Source of the DNA: Chara braunii
Taxonomy: Eukaryota > Streptophyta > Charophyceae > Charales > Characeae
Length of the DNA: 51,389 nt
Direction of reading: 5' to 3'
Assembly: GCA_003427395.1 (NCBI GenBank)
Contig: BFEA01001085.1
Coordinates: 67,437-118,825, forward strand
Both the position numbers and the translations under genes were made by a program. Shown here in pieces: positions 1-11,357 of the stretch; position 1 is the first letter of the stretch, and each line of letters begins with the position of its first letter. Below the pieces are notes generated by a model. That model was not told where the DNA came from. It saw only the letters and a program-made list of their open reading frames with translations, and searched no databases.

Positions 1-570
1 CCCACTAGTAACCCAACACCTAGTAACCCAAAACCACACCCACTAGTAACCCAAAACCACACCCACTAGTAACCAAACCCACGCCAAACCCATGCCCTCT
101 AGTAACCCAAACCCTTACCCACTAGTAACCCAAACCCACGCCCACTAGTAATCCAATCCACACCAACTAGTAACCCAAACTCATGCCCACCCGTAACCCA
201 AACCCACGCCCACTACTTACCCAAACCATCGCCCACCAGTGACCCAAACCCACGCCCACCAGTGATCGAAACCCACGCCAAACCCACGCCAAACCCACGC
301 GAAACCCACGCCCACTAGTAACCCATCCCCACGCCCACTAGTAACCCAAACTCACGCCCAATCGTTACCCAAACCCACGCCCACTACTAACCCAAACCCA
401 CACCCAACAGTGACCCAAACCCACGCCAAACCAGTGCTCACTACAAACCCTAACTTAAGCCCACTAGTAACCCAAACCCACGCCTACTAGTAACCCAAAC
501 CCACGCCCACTAGTAACCCAAACCTACACCAAACCCACGTCCAATAGTAACGCAAACCCACACTCACTAG

Positions 571-876
571 TGACCGTGAATTTGAGTTACTAGTAGGCAG
601 GGTTTGGGTTACTAGTGGGCATGGGTTTGGGTAACTACTGGTCGTGGGTTTGGGCTACTAGTGGGCGTGGGTTTGGGTTACTTGTGGGCGTGGGTTCGGG
701 TTACTAGTGGGCGTGGTTTTGGGTTACTAGTCGGCGTTGGTTTGGGTTTGGTGTGGGTTTGGGTTTCTAGTGGGCATGGGTTTGGGTTACTGGTGGGCGT
801 GCGTTTGGGTTACTAGTGGGCGTGGGTTTGGCTTACGAGTGGGCGTGGGTTTGGCGTGGGTTTAGGTTACTTGTGG
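571..876 (-). repeat. Inverted block of the 23-bp satellite
   Basis: The same unit runs in reverse here (GTGGGCGTGGGTTTGGGTTACTAGT on the plus strand, in variants). The left switch lies at a degenerate CACTCACTAGTGA palindrome. The right switch lies at GTGGGCCCAT. Confidence 0.9.
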
Positions 877-1607
877 GCCCATTAATAACCCAAACCCACG
901 CCCGCTAGTAACCGAACCCACGCCAATCCCATGCCAAACCCACGCCAAACCCACGCCCACTAGTAACCCAAACCCACGCCCACTAGTAACCCAAACTCAC
1001 GCCCACTAGTAGCCCAAACCCACGGCCACTAGTAACCCAAATCCACGCCCACTAGTAACCCGAACCCAGACCCACTAGTAACCCAAACACATGCCAAACC
1101 CTCGCCAAACCCACGCTCACTAGTAACCCAAACCCACGCCCACTAGTAACCTAAACCCACGCTCACTAGTAACCAAAACCCACGCTCTCTAGTATTCCGT
1201 GCCCACTGGTAACCCAAACCCATGCGCACTAGTAACCCTAACCCACGCCCACTAGTAACCCAAATTCACGCTAAACCAACGCCCACTTGTAACCCAAGCC
1301 CATGCCGACTAGTAACCCGAAACCACACCCACTAGTGACGCAGACCCACGCCAGACCCACACCCACTAGTAACCCAAACCCTCGCCCACTAGTAACCCAA
1401 ACCCATGGCCACTAGTAACCGAAATCCACACCCACTAGTAACCCAAAACCACGCCCACGAGTAACCTAAACCAAGACCCACTAGTAACCCAAAACCACGC
1501 CCACGAGTAACCCAAACCCACGCCCACTAGTAACCCAAACCCAAGCCAAACCCACACCCTTTCACTACTAACCCAAATTAACACCCACTAGTAACCCAAA
1601 CCCACGC

Positions 1608-1611
1608 CCGC
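1608..1611. other. Target-site duplication, left copy
   Basis: CCGC immediately precedes the LTR end TGTGAGGG and is repeated at 23487-23490 straight after the other LTR end. Joining the flanks (CCCACGCCCGC + TAGTAACCC) restores a normal satellite unit. A 5-bp CCGCT reading is also possible if the LTR is taken to start at G1613. Confidence 0.8.
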
Positions 1612-2094
1612 TGTGAGGGAAAGGCACCTGCAGTCGCTGAAGCCAGGGGCTACGGCGCTTGTCACTCGCCGCGCTTGCTTCCGAGGTCTTTAGCGTCCAG
1701 CAGGGTCAAGGGTTCTCTACTAGCAGTCAAACCCCCGCTCCACAGTGCTACGAGTACCAGCACCTGTGGTCTGAATTCCGCTCGCTTTCACAATAATCCG
1801 CAACATTTCAAAATAACAAATATTGCTTCATTTACAGTTCACAGCAAAAGTAATGACAATTCACACACTGCTCTTCTTGTTGCGAATAGCAACAGTGTCA
1901 CTGAATTAAGCACAACACTAATCCTTCCGAACAGCAAGAGCGTTGTTTTCGTTGGACAAGGCTCAGTTAATTGTGGTCATTTCAACCAGCGACGGGCCAA
2001 ACTAGGCTTGGATTGCTGAGGACCATGAAGATGACAGCAAACAGGATAAGACTAGACTGTACCAGCGAATGAATAGGTAGAGTTCAATCAGTCC

Positions 2095-2290
2095 CCCGCC
2101 CTTTTTTCTGCGCTTTTTCCCTCAGTTCTTCCCTTCTTGTTATTCTCTTTTTTTCTTCTCATCACTGTTTTTCTCCTCTCGCTGCACGCACTTACTCTTT
2201 CTCTCTTCCACTCTTTTCCTTCTTCACTCGCTGTTCTCTCTCTCCCTGTTCTTTCCGTTCTCACTCTCTGCTCTCCCTCTTCTTGTGTGT
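2095..2290 (+). repeat. Pyrimidine-rich tract in 3' LTR
   Basis: Almost pure C/T on the plus strand, purine-rich in the element's RNA sense. The matching tract in the other LTR is at 19340-19560. It is not a tandem repeat of fixed period. Confidence 0.8.
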
Positions 2291-3990
2291 ACTCCCCCCC
2301 TTAATCTGATCCGTATAGCTTCACTGCCTTGTGTTTGCCAACCAATACATAACTCAAAGCCACACACGCTAGGCAACCCGCAATCAGTTTAATCTCAAGC
2401 GACGTCACAGCCTCATTTCACACCGGTCGGTAAGAATGACTGAGAACCAGGATAGAGCTCATTTCTCAATAATCAACATGAATAACTGCAGGCAGAAACA
2501 AGACTAGTCGCACAATGGTCAAAGCAAGTAACGGTAAGTCAGAACAAGACTTGATTCACGATGATCCGAATAATTAACTGCCGCCCAAGACAGGGATTGA
2601 TTCACATTGCTCTGCCCCGGTAATCAAGAGCGAAGACGAGTCTCTTTTCACAAGGTCCAGTTAAGCTAGTCACGAGCGAAGACTGGCTTCGTCTCACAGT
2701 GTCTCGCCGACAACTCTTAATACTATCATTCATGTCCTTCGTTTGAGTCTCACCTCTCACCTTTTCCGATCTCGACTCCTCATCATCACCCTCTCGTGTA
2801 TGTGAAACCGCTGTCTTTCTTTTGTTCTCTTTCTCCGCTCTCTCTCTCTGGATCATTCAGCCGTTTCTGTCTTCCCCACCCCATGCGTGCTTACACTGCC
2901 TGTTTGTCTAGTCAATTTCAGGCTCTCATGAGCGTTACCTTCTCCTTATACTTTCAATTCGACCGAATATGGAGTAAAATTTACAATGCTAATGATATCA
3001 ATAATATCGAATACTACGTTCTCCCTCTGCAGTTTACTCCTGAACGTACTTGTTCACTTAACTCTCTAAGAAGCAATCGTGTACTCGTCAACAAGGCCCG
3101 AAATGAATCTGTCGCTGAAACGTCGAAGGATACATGATCACGTCATGGAACGGGGTCGGTTCAAAACATGCACACTCGCATACTCACCATTAGCGCAGTG
3201 TGTAACTGTTGGTTACCGTACTTTCTTAGCTTGACGTGAGCATTTGCTGAGCCCGATCACCCACCGATAAGGTCATGCGAATGGTTTGGCACTAGAGCAC
3301 GATCTCTATCTCGCCCAGCATATAACCGTCTCTGTTCATCCTCATCGCTTCTCCTTCCCAGAGCGTGGAAGGCCACTAGNGACTGATCACGAGCGCNGAG
3401 TGTNGCACGCCTCCTNTGAACACCNAGCGCGCGATCCTCTTTACTGNNGTCCGANCACTCCTTCAACGGTCACTCNTCCCATCATTTACTTNCCTCAACA
3501 NCAGATGTCNNAGTACACTCTTCGACCGAGCTATCACCGTCTCGGTTCGATGCATTGGCAAAGTACACCATGCGCGTGCCCCAGTTCAATGCTTAGAACG
3601 AGCTCATTCCCTTCGCCGTGTCTTCCCCCGATTTGGATAACTNTGTTCTNCTNCGCCNGCTAGTACAGTGATCGCCTTTCCATGCCGCGTGCACTCCCTT
3701 TCTCTCTCTCTGCCTCCCCNCGAACGCTGTAGCNGAAGTCAAGGTCGCTCGCTCTTNTGTCCTTCACGAGCNCGCATAACTCTTGCCCCTTCTACGCTAA
3801 CTGCATGCCCGCTTTGCGNGACTCTCCCCGTGAGTCTATCTCGCACGGATCCCTTGGGAAGANGGGCCAGGTACGCCGCGCCTCGTAACCGTCACCTCCC
3901 AACTGCGCTGCCTTGCAGCAACGAACTCGGCATGCCTTGCTCGTCTCCCCCAACATTCCCGGTTCCCGGTTGTGTCCACTATGCACACCC

Positions 3991-4190
3991 TGCATGCGAT
4001 CCCCCCTCTCCTGTAACTGCCTCGCACTGTACTCCTCCCGGCTAGCTGCGGCTCGAGACTGCGGAACGCCGGGCACACCTTGCATGTGATCCCCCCTCTC
4101 CTGTAACGGCCTCGCACTGTACTCCTCCCGGCTAGCTGCGGCTCGAGACTGCGGAACGCCGGACACACCTTGCATGCGATCCCCCCTCTC
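3991..4190 (+). repeat. 90-bp tandem duplication in 3' LTR
   Basis: A unit starting TGCATGCGATCCCCCCTCTC repeats at 3991 and 4081 and begins a third time at 4171 before diverging. The same structure is in the other LTR from about 21270, so it predates this insertion. Confidence 0.85.
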
Positions 4191-4714
4191 TTCGCTGCCC
4201 TCCCCTATATCCCCTTCATTCGCGCGTGGGCCTAACCGACTAGGGGCTTTTCGGAGAGCAAGTGCGCTGGTAATCTGATGCGCCACGGGGAAGGGAAAAA
4301 AGAAAAAAGAAAAAAAAAAACAGTGGTACCGGTCCCACACACTTGGCGTCCACAGTAACATGCACCAGCTTTTGACCACTAGTGCGGTCAGCTCCAGTTC
4401 GGGGTCTGCTCTTGGAGCAATGACACTGCGGTACCTCATCTGCGCCTTGGACCTTGGTTCATCATCACTAGGCCAGTCCCAGTTCAGCGGTATGAGTTTT
4501 ATCATGGCCCGCCATATCAGTACTGCGGCCCAGTAGATCAAGCATACCCCAAGCTGAATCGATGGGGGCCATACCATGCTGAAGGTAAACACATCCCGAG
4601 CCCGAAACATATCGTCCCAAATCTGCAGTAAGCTTGACCATGTCTAGGTCGAATCAACGACAACCCTGAGGTAACTATTCGTTATCGTGGCAGGCCATAC
4701 CGAGGTGACGTCTA

Positions 4715-5350
4715 ACCAAAGGAAAGTGAGTCTGAAATAAAGAGCCGTATGGGTGTTAAAAACCGGAAGGTATTGCCGTAGTGGTTCCGAGCCTGAAGTA
4801 AACCGTCGTCAAGGTTCCGAACCTGAAAATAAATCACTGTAGTAGTCGCAAACCTGAAAGTAACTCACCGTAGTGGCCCCAAGCTTGAAACAAGCCGTCG
4901 CCGAGCCCATACCGAGCGTGAAACAATTGTCGTAACGGCACCAGTTCCGAACACAAACTGAGCTACCGCGGTGGTACCAGACCTGAAAATAAATCACTAC
5001 GAGGGTTCTGATCCTAAAAACGAGACACTGTAGTAGCCTCATGCCTGAAACATATTGACGCCGGCCCCAAACCGAACCAAAAATATACCGTTGCAGTGGC
5101 TGGAGGCCTGAAGATAAATCACCTCAGAGGTTCCGAACCTGAAATAGATCGTCACAGTGGTCCCGGACCTGAGAATAAATCACTGCAGCTGTCCCGAACC
5201 TGAAAATAAGTCACCGTAGTGAAACAGCTGTCACCGGGCCCATACCGTACCTGAAGCACGTCAGACACCGTAGGACGTAGCCACTTCGTAACAACCCTCG
5301 TACCCGTACCGAACCAAACATCATAGTCGACACAAGGTAGCACCAGTCCA
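4715..5350 (-). repeat. About 30-35-bp degenerate subrepeats in 3' LTR
   Basis: Repeated phrases of the form CCTGAAAATAAATCAC, CGTAGTGG and TTCCGAACCTGAAA occur with irregular spacing. The equivalent block in the other LTR is at 21995-22625, and related wording occurs at 46600-46870. ORFs here, with repeated DLFSG-like phrases, are by-products of the repetition. Confidence 0.75.
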
Positions 5351-5564
5351 TCCGACTCCCGCTCTCAGAACATCCCAACTGCGGTAATGTTAGCAATCAA
5401 GCAAACTAGCGAAAGCGACGTAGGGAACCTCGGCCATCGGCAGTAGTGAAAACTTCTTAAAATTTGGGGAAAATGTTCAATCCGAGGTCAGGGCTAATGG
5501 CGGGTAATCGAGGCGAAATTAGGCCAATCTCCCAATAATCATGGGTTCCCGTCCCTTTCATCNT

Positions 5565-5880
5565 TTTTCATCATTCTTCCCTTTCCTTAATTCTATTGTC
5601 GGAAATAGTAAATCAACTGTAAGTTTCCCAAAATTAAATTTCGAGAAAGTCTAAATAAATGCCTGAATTCCTTTTGTTTCTTTTCTCTTTCACCATTTTT
5701 AATCTCTTTGTATGTTTTTAATTTCATTGTCGGGAATCATAAAATAACAAGGGTAAGCCCCCTTGAATTAAATGCCGTGAAAAATAAAGAAATTAAGGGA
5801 TATTATGTTTTTCCCTTCTCCCCTACTAGTCTTAATCCCTTTTCCCTATCTTTAATTTTGGTACTAAAATAGACAAAAAT
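5565..5880. other. AT-rich segment of 3' LTR
   Basis: A/T-rich stretch with poly-T and poly-A runs and no coding signal. It is followed at 5927-5943 by GCGGGG-TTAGT-CCCCGC, a perfect 6-bp hairpin. The matching place in the other LTR has one stem mismatch. Confidence 0.5.
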
Positions 5881-6257
5881 TAGAGGCCTCATTTCGGCCG
5901 CGGTCGTATGTTGCAAAAACGTTGCAGCGGGGTTAGTCCCCGCGATGCCCCCTTGCGGCCGGCCATTCGAGGCGTAGCCTCGGATCGGGCTGAAATGACG
6001 GTCCTTAGATATGCCGGGAGCAACTACCCATTTTGCCATCCCTGAGGGTTACTCGTAAGGTTCAGTGCGCCCAAAATCCGGGGTGCCCTGAGTTCCCCTA
6101 ATTTTTGTTGCATGGTCATACCAGAGTACCGTTAAAACACGGACTTGTCCCTGAGCCTAAGTCCCAAAACCGCAGATTTCAGGCGGCGCACTGCTTGTGG
6201 TCGCCTGAGAGTTAGCCCGGACCACTTATCGACGCCCGCGTCGAGCCCTATCCACTT

Positions 6258-8480
6258 ACGTCAAANGAAGCGGACGAGCTTCAGGGTGATTGCCCGTAAA
6301 GGACGCCCACGTCGGCGTTCAATTGTTTTATGTTTCAGTTCGTTATGAGTTCTGCGACTAAGAAGACGCTTCTTGACTCCCCTTTTTCTTTGGAAATTTG
6401 GCCTGGAAAGGATTCTCTCTCTCTTCTGACGTCGGCCCGTGATAGGTGCCGACTCGTCAGCTTGTCTAATACTAACTCTTCGTCTGGCTCTCCTGAGCAC
6501 GAATAACCACTTCTTCCTCTTTCCCATCGCCAACCCTTTGACCTTTCTTTTCTCCACCCTTTTCCTCTTCTTGGAACTCTCTTCCGCCTCATATCGCCTC
6601 GGGGGAGCTTCATCCTCCATTTTGGTCTTCCCTTTCCCTTTCGATCCTGTCAGCGATAAGGTGGGTGCAGGCCTGGGTCTAAACAGCTTTAACCTAGCAC
6701 CTGCCACTGGGTCCTTCCACTTGGTTCTGTCTAATTCTGCTATCATATATGCACCCCAGTCTAGTCCCTTAACCACTATGTAAGGTCCCATCCATCTGTT
6801 TGCGAGTTTTCCGGTCCAGGTCCTCTCCAGTGCTGCGTCGTAGAGAAGGACCATATCTCCTATGCCCACCCTCTCCTTTCTGATCCGCACGTTCTTATCC
6901 CATCTCTCTTTACCTTTGTCCCTTTCCACTGCCAGACGATCTGCCGCTGTCATAAGGTTGTCTTCCAAGCCGTAGGCTATCTGTCTTGTTCGGGCAGCTA
7001 TGAGCTCCTCTCGGGACATCTCCTCCGCCCAGTCAATGGTCGTCCAGCTGTTGATGTGAAGTTCTATGGGGAGCGGACAATGTTGCCCAAACCACAAGGT
7101 GTAGGGTGGGTACCCAGTGCTAGCCCGGACCGTGACGTTGTCCGCCCATATCGCATATGAAAAATACCGTGGCCAATCACTGTCCTTACCTTTGCGCCAC
7201 TTGGATAGTGACGCTATCAGAGTCTGATGCCCCCTCTCTATTGGGGAGTTTGATTGTGGGTGGTAGGCGGTGGCCATGGAAGCTCTCGCCCCGACTCTCT
7301 TGAACACACTCTGAACCTCGTCAGCTAAAAACTCAGACCCTCTGTCCATCACTATCTTGCTGACGCAACCATACCTAGATAAGTACTCCAGGACGAAGTT
7401 CTTCACTTCCTTTGCCGTCTTACTCCTGATAGGTTTACCGTCCATGAACCCAGTGAAATTGTCTCGTATGTTCACGACGTAGTTCATATTGCCTACTCCT
7501 TTCGGCATCTTCACCAGATCGATGTGTACCTTTTCTCCTGGTCTGGTGGGATAGGATGGATGGAGAGGCTCTTTGTATTTCACAAGAGCTCTCTTCTGGC
7601 ATTCCTCGCAGGTCATGCAGTACCTCTCGACGTCCTTATACTGTCCTTCCCACCAGTACAACCTGCGAACATTTTCGTAGGTTCCTTTGACTCCCCTGTG
7701 TCCTCCGACCACCCCGTCGTGAAGTTCCGCAACTATCGTCTGACTCTCCTCAGGATCACAGACTACTCGTAAGGGCATCCCCGAGCCGAGCGGCCTTCGA
7801 AATAGATGGCCGGCTCTGAGGCAATACTGCACCACTTGTCTCCGAATATCTGATTCTTGACTCTCCTCTCCTGACAGGTGTAGCCCTATCGTTCGGTACT
7901 TGCCCTTGTAAAGGTTAACCAAAAATCGTTTGGTTTGCCTCGGCTCTGCCAATGTCAGAGCCCCAGCTACTATCGGGCGCTCGGCCTCAAGAGGGATGCG
8001 CGAAAGCCCATCTGCCATGGCATTTTTAGTGCCTAATATCCTCTCAACTGCGTAATCATATAGCCGAATCTGTATCAGCCATCGAGCAATGGTCGGGTCT
8101 GTCAGGCTAAAGTCCTTCTTGAGGACAGAGGCAACCGCTGTGGGATTTACTCTCAAGATGAACCGATGCTCATAGATATAGTGTCTGAACGTGTCCAGAC
8201 ACAGCAGAACGGCCAACACTTCCTTCTTGAATTGACTGTAGTTTCGTTCTGCCGTATTAAGCGTCCTACTCTCAAACCTTAACCGCCTTTCCTTTCCTTC
8301 AGCTTCTTTCTGAGACATCAGCCCTCCAACTGAACAAGGTCCAGCATCCGTGGATACTATGAAGGGTCTCTCGGTCTCCTCGTCAAAGAGGCATGCCCGG
8401 TACGCGTCCTCCCTCCTTAAATTCGTCTTTAAACCCTTGCATAGCGAGTTCCTGCGAGGAATCCCGATAAATTTTTTCAA
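6258..8480 (-). pseudogene. pol: Pol C-terminal part: RNase H, integrase, GPY domain (degenerate)
   Basis: One reading frame of about 740 codons. RNase H: STDAG near residue 45, ESRTLNTAERNYSQFKKE near 70-86, ADGLSR near 156. The position normally held by the third acidic residue reads VNPTAV, with Asn at 112. Integrase: a His/Cys zinc finger (H254, H261, C291, C294), then the catalytic triad D321, D379, E415, with 35 residues between the last two as in D,D35E integrases. A GPY motif is at 565-567. The tail is Lys/Arg-rich, and no chromodomain is seen. A shifted frame (6335-6613) gives a more ordinary-looking C-terminus, so a late frameshift near 6500-6600 is likely. The first 30 residues are out of frame with the RT connection. 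Confidence 0.93.
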
Positions 8481-9274
8481 TCTTTCGAAGGAGTAACCTC
8501 AATGGCTCAGCCTTCTCCTCATACCCCCGTATGAATATACGCCAGTAACCGCCGGACCTCGGTTGGACTATGTAACGATGACGGCCAGTTCAGGAGTTCG
8601 TCTAGCTTCGCCGGATCTGCTCGGCATCCTCTCGAGTCACAGATAAAGCCCAAAATCTTAATAGTCGAGACGGCCCATCGACTCTTTGTTCCGCTGACCG
8701 TTACATTCGCATCGTCCAGCTGCTCGAGTACTGCGCAAATATCCGTTAGGTGCTGCTCGACGAATCTTCTAACTCCTGGTACAACCTCGGTCTCATCCTT
8801 CTTTACTGGCCCCTTAATAGGAAAATCATCCAGAAAAACTTCAACCTTATCACGGATGAAGTCCTTGAGGACGGCTACCATGGCTCTCTGAAAAACGGCT
8901 ACCCCATTAGTCCAACCCATAGGGACGACCATCATCTGTATCAGTCCCAATGGCGTGTGCATAGCTATGAGGTGCCTGTCCCTAGGATCAAGCGGTACCT
9001 CATCATACCCTGAGAACAGATCACTGACCGAATAAATCGACTTTCCCACGGCGCCTTCAGCCAGTAAATCGGCGTGTGGCACGGAGCCCACGTCTCGTAT
9101 CGTTACCGCGTTGACTTTCTGAAGGTCCTGGATCCATCGGATCTTGCCATTCGGGTTCCGTAGGAAGAACCATCGATTAGCATAAGCGCTATCAGATGGT
9201 TCCGCAACATGGGAAACCATCTTTTCCTTCAAGAAAGCGATAACTTCTTCCTTCTCCTTCTGGCGTATTTCCAT
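8481..9274 (-). pseudogene. pol: Pol reverse transcriptase domain (degenerate)
   Basis: Ty3/gypsy-type RT that would copy element RNA to cDNA. Residues from the first Met: FFLRNPNGKIRWIQDLQKVN (36-55), VSDLFSGYDEV with the first catalytic Asp at about 85, TPLGLIQMMVVPMGWTNG (107-124), and FLDD (147-150), the Y/F-x-D-D active site. The frame stops at 8519 with LLAYIHTGV. The sister frame across 8465-8540 reads YWRIFIRGYEEKAEPLRLLL, the expected connection to RNase H, so a one-base shift breaks the gene there. Another one-base shift near 9250 separates it from the upstream pol segment. Confidence 0.95.
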
Positions 9275-9635
9275 CCTGCGTTATTCCAAGGAACATGTGG
9301 AATCGTGTAAATCCTTGCTGACTTAGCGTATCGAGGGTCAACCCTACCGCGCTCCGCGTCATTGAAAGCTATAGCGTTATCGCATGTCTTCAGGACTTCT
9401 ATCACATGTTCTCGCTCCTGTGGGGTTAGATTTCCATCTCCGATGTCCATCCCTGCTACTCTCTCTTCCGTTAGGCGTTGCGGCTCCTTTTTCTTTCTTT
9501 CTTTGATTTCTTTGGCGATCTCTTCTTCCAATATCCCTTCCAGTGAAGATCGTTTGCGGCCCACCGCCGCTGGCTTAACCTTTTGAGCTACTCGCTTGTG
9601 TCGCTTGGGTAGCCCCCCATAAGGGGCCGTGCCCT
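9229..9635 (-). pseudogene. pol: Pol N-terminal segment, -1 frame to gag-pro
   Basis: Reads RKRSSLEGILEEEIAKEIKE, then MDIGDGNLTPQEREHVIEVL, then RVDPRYAKSARIYTIPHVPW, and leads into RT. The frame is open upstream as far as the candidate slippery site at 9636-9642, overlapping the end of gag-pro in the -1 frame. It therefore probably has no own start codon and is made by frameshifting. It breaks near 9250, where WKYAR should continue into EKEEVIAFLKEK. Confidence 0.85.
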
Positions 9636-9642
9636 TAAAAAA
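9612..9642 (-). promoter_or_regulatory. Candidate -1 ribosomal frameshift signal between gag-pro and pol
   Basis: In the minus-strand gag frame, TCT TTT TTA contains the heptamer TTTTTTA in the correct X XXY YYZ phase. Eight nucleotides downstream is GCCCC-TTATGG-GGGGC, a perfect 5-bp stem. The pol frame is -1 relative to gag-pro and is open from this point. A second heptamer in phase, GGGGGGC, lies at 9612-9618. The geometry matches known -1 frameshift sites; function is inferred. Confidence 0.65.
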
Positions 9643-11150
9643 GACACAGATACCACCCCGCCAAATTCCTCATCTGTCTCCTTTGGGTACGAGTTGCCGT
9701 CTTCTATCAGCCGACTCCCCAAATCTTTCATTTCCACGATCCGACCTTCTTCCTCTGTGAGCAGTGGTTCATACTTCTTCTCACGAAATCGCACCGCGCG
9801 GCCAGAGATAGGTAATGACTTAATCTGATCACTGGGTCTTGCTCCCACTGCAAGAGCTGCTCTGTTCCTCGGGTCCCGAGGCTGCACCGTCTCAATCATC
9901 ACTCGCGTCCCGTCTGGCTTCTTAATGGACAATGTCTGGCTCCCATCTGGTCGCTCTATCGTTACCGCATGCACGTGGCTTAAGCACGTTCGTCCCAAGA
10001 GCGGATCGGAGCTGCAGTTCTTGACTGCAAAGACAGGCAGGGTCACTCGTACCCCTTGGACCTCTATGGCTGCCTCGTGACAAACCCCAGTGATCTGTTG
10101 CTTTCTCCCATCAGCAGTCTCTATCTCAAATACGTATGACCTATCAAGGCCCAGGCCAACCTGTACTTCCAGATCCTCGTCTATAATGACAGCCTCACTG
10201 CCGTTATCGATCACAGCATCTAGTACCGCTCCATCGTTTATGATCGTCTCCACGGCCCCACTACCAAGTATGTAAGACTTGTCCGGAGACACACCTTCCA
10301 TCCCATCAAGAAGGACTGTCACCATACGATCTGCTCTGGCAATCACCCCCGTCACTGCTACAGTAGGAGCTTCCGCCTTAGGGGCCCCCTGAGCCTCCTC
10401 CGATAGAGGTATGAGAGTCTTCCGCGTGATGATCTGTAACTCATCGCGAGTCGGCTTCGATGCCGCCAGGTACTCCAGAATAGAGCACTGCATGGGCTGC
10501 CGAAGGGCCCGCCTCAGTGGCTCGACCGTGTCAATCTCGTCCAGTGAACTCTTCATCAAGAACGTCTTCACTCCCCGCTTTCGCGGCGAAAGAATAACCT
10601 CCTCTCCGTCAATCCGTTGTCCATCCTTCTCCGCCATCACGTAATCTGTGTCAGTCTTCTTCGATGTAGACCCTCTCGCCGACTTGGTGGCTGCCACCCT
10701 TATGGGTGTGGTCGCCATATCCCCCTCAAAGGTTATCTTGATGCTCTGGCTCCTGACCGACTCCTTTCCTTTACTCGGCTTTACTCTCCTTGCTTCGACA
10801 TTCTCCTTCATCGAAGGGAACATCGATACATCTTCCAGATCATCTGCCCACTTGACGTACTTGCGGTCGTCAAGCACGACAAGTCCCTCATCTATTGCCC
10901 GTTTGAGGTCCGGACAATCTCTCTTAATATGATCATCTCCTCTACAGTAGACGCAAAAGTTCCTGGGAGTGAGTGGCCTGTCGTCTACACCTCTGGAGGT
11001 CGATCCTCTCGCTGCTCTGGGGTCAAGGGACTTCGGATATGGTTCTGCAGAAGCGTCATATCCCCCTCTCTCATACCTCCCGCGCGAATCATTGCGGCGG
11101 TCTTCCCCAGATCCTAATGGCTCATATCGCCCTCGCAAATGGTTTCGGCG

Positions 11151-11253
11151 GAAGTCAAGTTTGTCGCGCGGAAAGTCCTTGTAGTCATATGCCTCTGCCT
11201 TTATCGCGAGCTTTAGGACTTCTGGGAAGTCAAGTTTGTCGCGGGGAAGGTCT
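11151..11253 (-). repeat. Short duplication inside gag
   Basis: GAAGTCAAGTTTGTCGCG occurs at 11151 and again at 11226, 75 bp apart and in frame, with the following bases also similar. It encodes PRDKLDF twice. Confidence 0.85.
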
Positions 11254-11357
11254 CTAAGTATACTTTTTTGTCTTCCTTTGGACAGGTGTCCGATGAAGAT
11301 AGTACAACGCTCGACCTCTGAGATCTTCCCCTTCTTTATCAGCGCGTCGGAGATCTT

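Larger units (their letters stand above)
1..1611 (+). repeat. 23-bp minisatellite array, left part
   Basis: Tandem array of the 23-bp unit CCCACTAGTAACCCAAACCCACG with many point variants. An 11-bp sub-unit (CCAAACCCACG) is inserted irregularly. It runs C-rich on the plus strand except for one inverted block. The array is interrupted at its right edge by the LTR retrotransposon and resumes at 23487, so both parts were one field before the insertion. No gene is seen here. Confidence 0.97.
1612..6210 (-). repeat. 3' LTR (left copy)
   Basis: About 4.6 kb, matching 18861-23486 almost throughout. On the plus strand it starts TGTGAGGGAAAGG and ends CTGAGA. The partner ends CTGACA, so this copy has lost its terminal inverted dinucleotide by one substitution. 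The outer 150 bp differ from the partner at roughly a dozen sites, while 3100-3990 is nearly identical. Relative to the partner it lacks about 27 bp near 2297 (present at 19549-19575). It contains a pyrimidine-rich tract, a 90-bp duplication, about 30-bp subrepeats and an AT-rich segment. ORFs inside it are not conserved as protein. Confidence 0.95.
9588..11357 (-). pseudogene. gag-pro: Gag C-terminal part with zinc knuckle, and aspartic protease
   Basis: The frame is open from the TAG at 11358-11360 down to the stop at 9588-9590. It begins with the end of the capsid region (KISDALIKKGKISEVERCTI, then RDLPRDKLDFPEVLKLA). Next come an Arg/Gly-rich stretch and a CCHC zinc knuckle, C-VY-C-RGDD-H-IKRD-C, near 10,905-10,960. 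A linker follows, then a retropepsin-like region with VIDNGSEAVII in the active-site position and LLGRTCL as the C-terminal motif. The usual D-T/S-G is D-N-G here; I recall this variant in related element families. A 75-bp in-frame spaced duplication encodes RDKLDF twice. Confidence 0.9.

Noticed and set aside
1-1611. CRISPR-like or telomere array
   Set aside because: No unique spacers between repeats, and the unit is not TTTAGGG or TTAGGG; it is a variable 23-bp satellite.
1675-2019. 114-codon ORF in the 3' LTR with a similar frame in the 5' LTR (18956-19270)
   Set aside because: It is antisense to the element. The start regions differ by frame, and about nine of the last 48 residues differ between the two copies, so there is no sign of protein conservation.
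3792-4610. 272-codon minus-strand ORF in the 3' LTR
   Set aside because: It runs through the 90-bp duplication and undetermined bases. The counterpart in the other LTR is split into different frames.
6258-6650. Chromodomain at the integrase C-terminus
   Set aside because: Only a Lys/Arg-rich tail follows the GPY motif; no chromodomain pattern seen in any frame.
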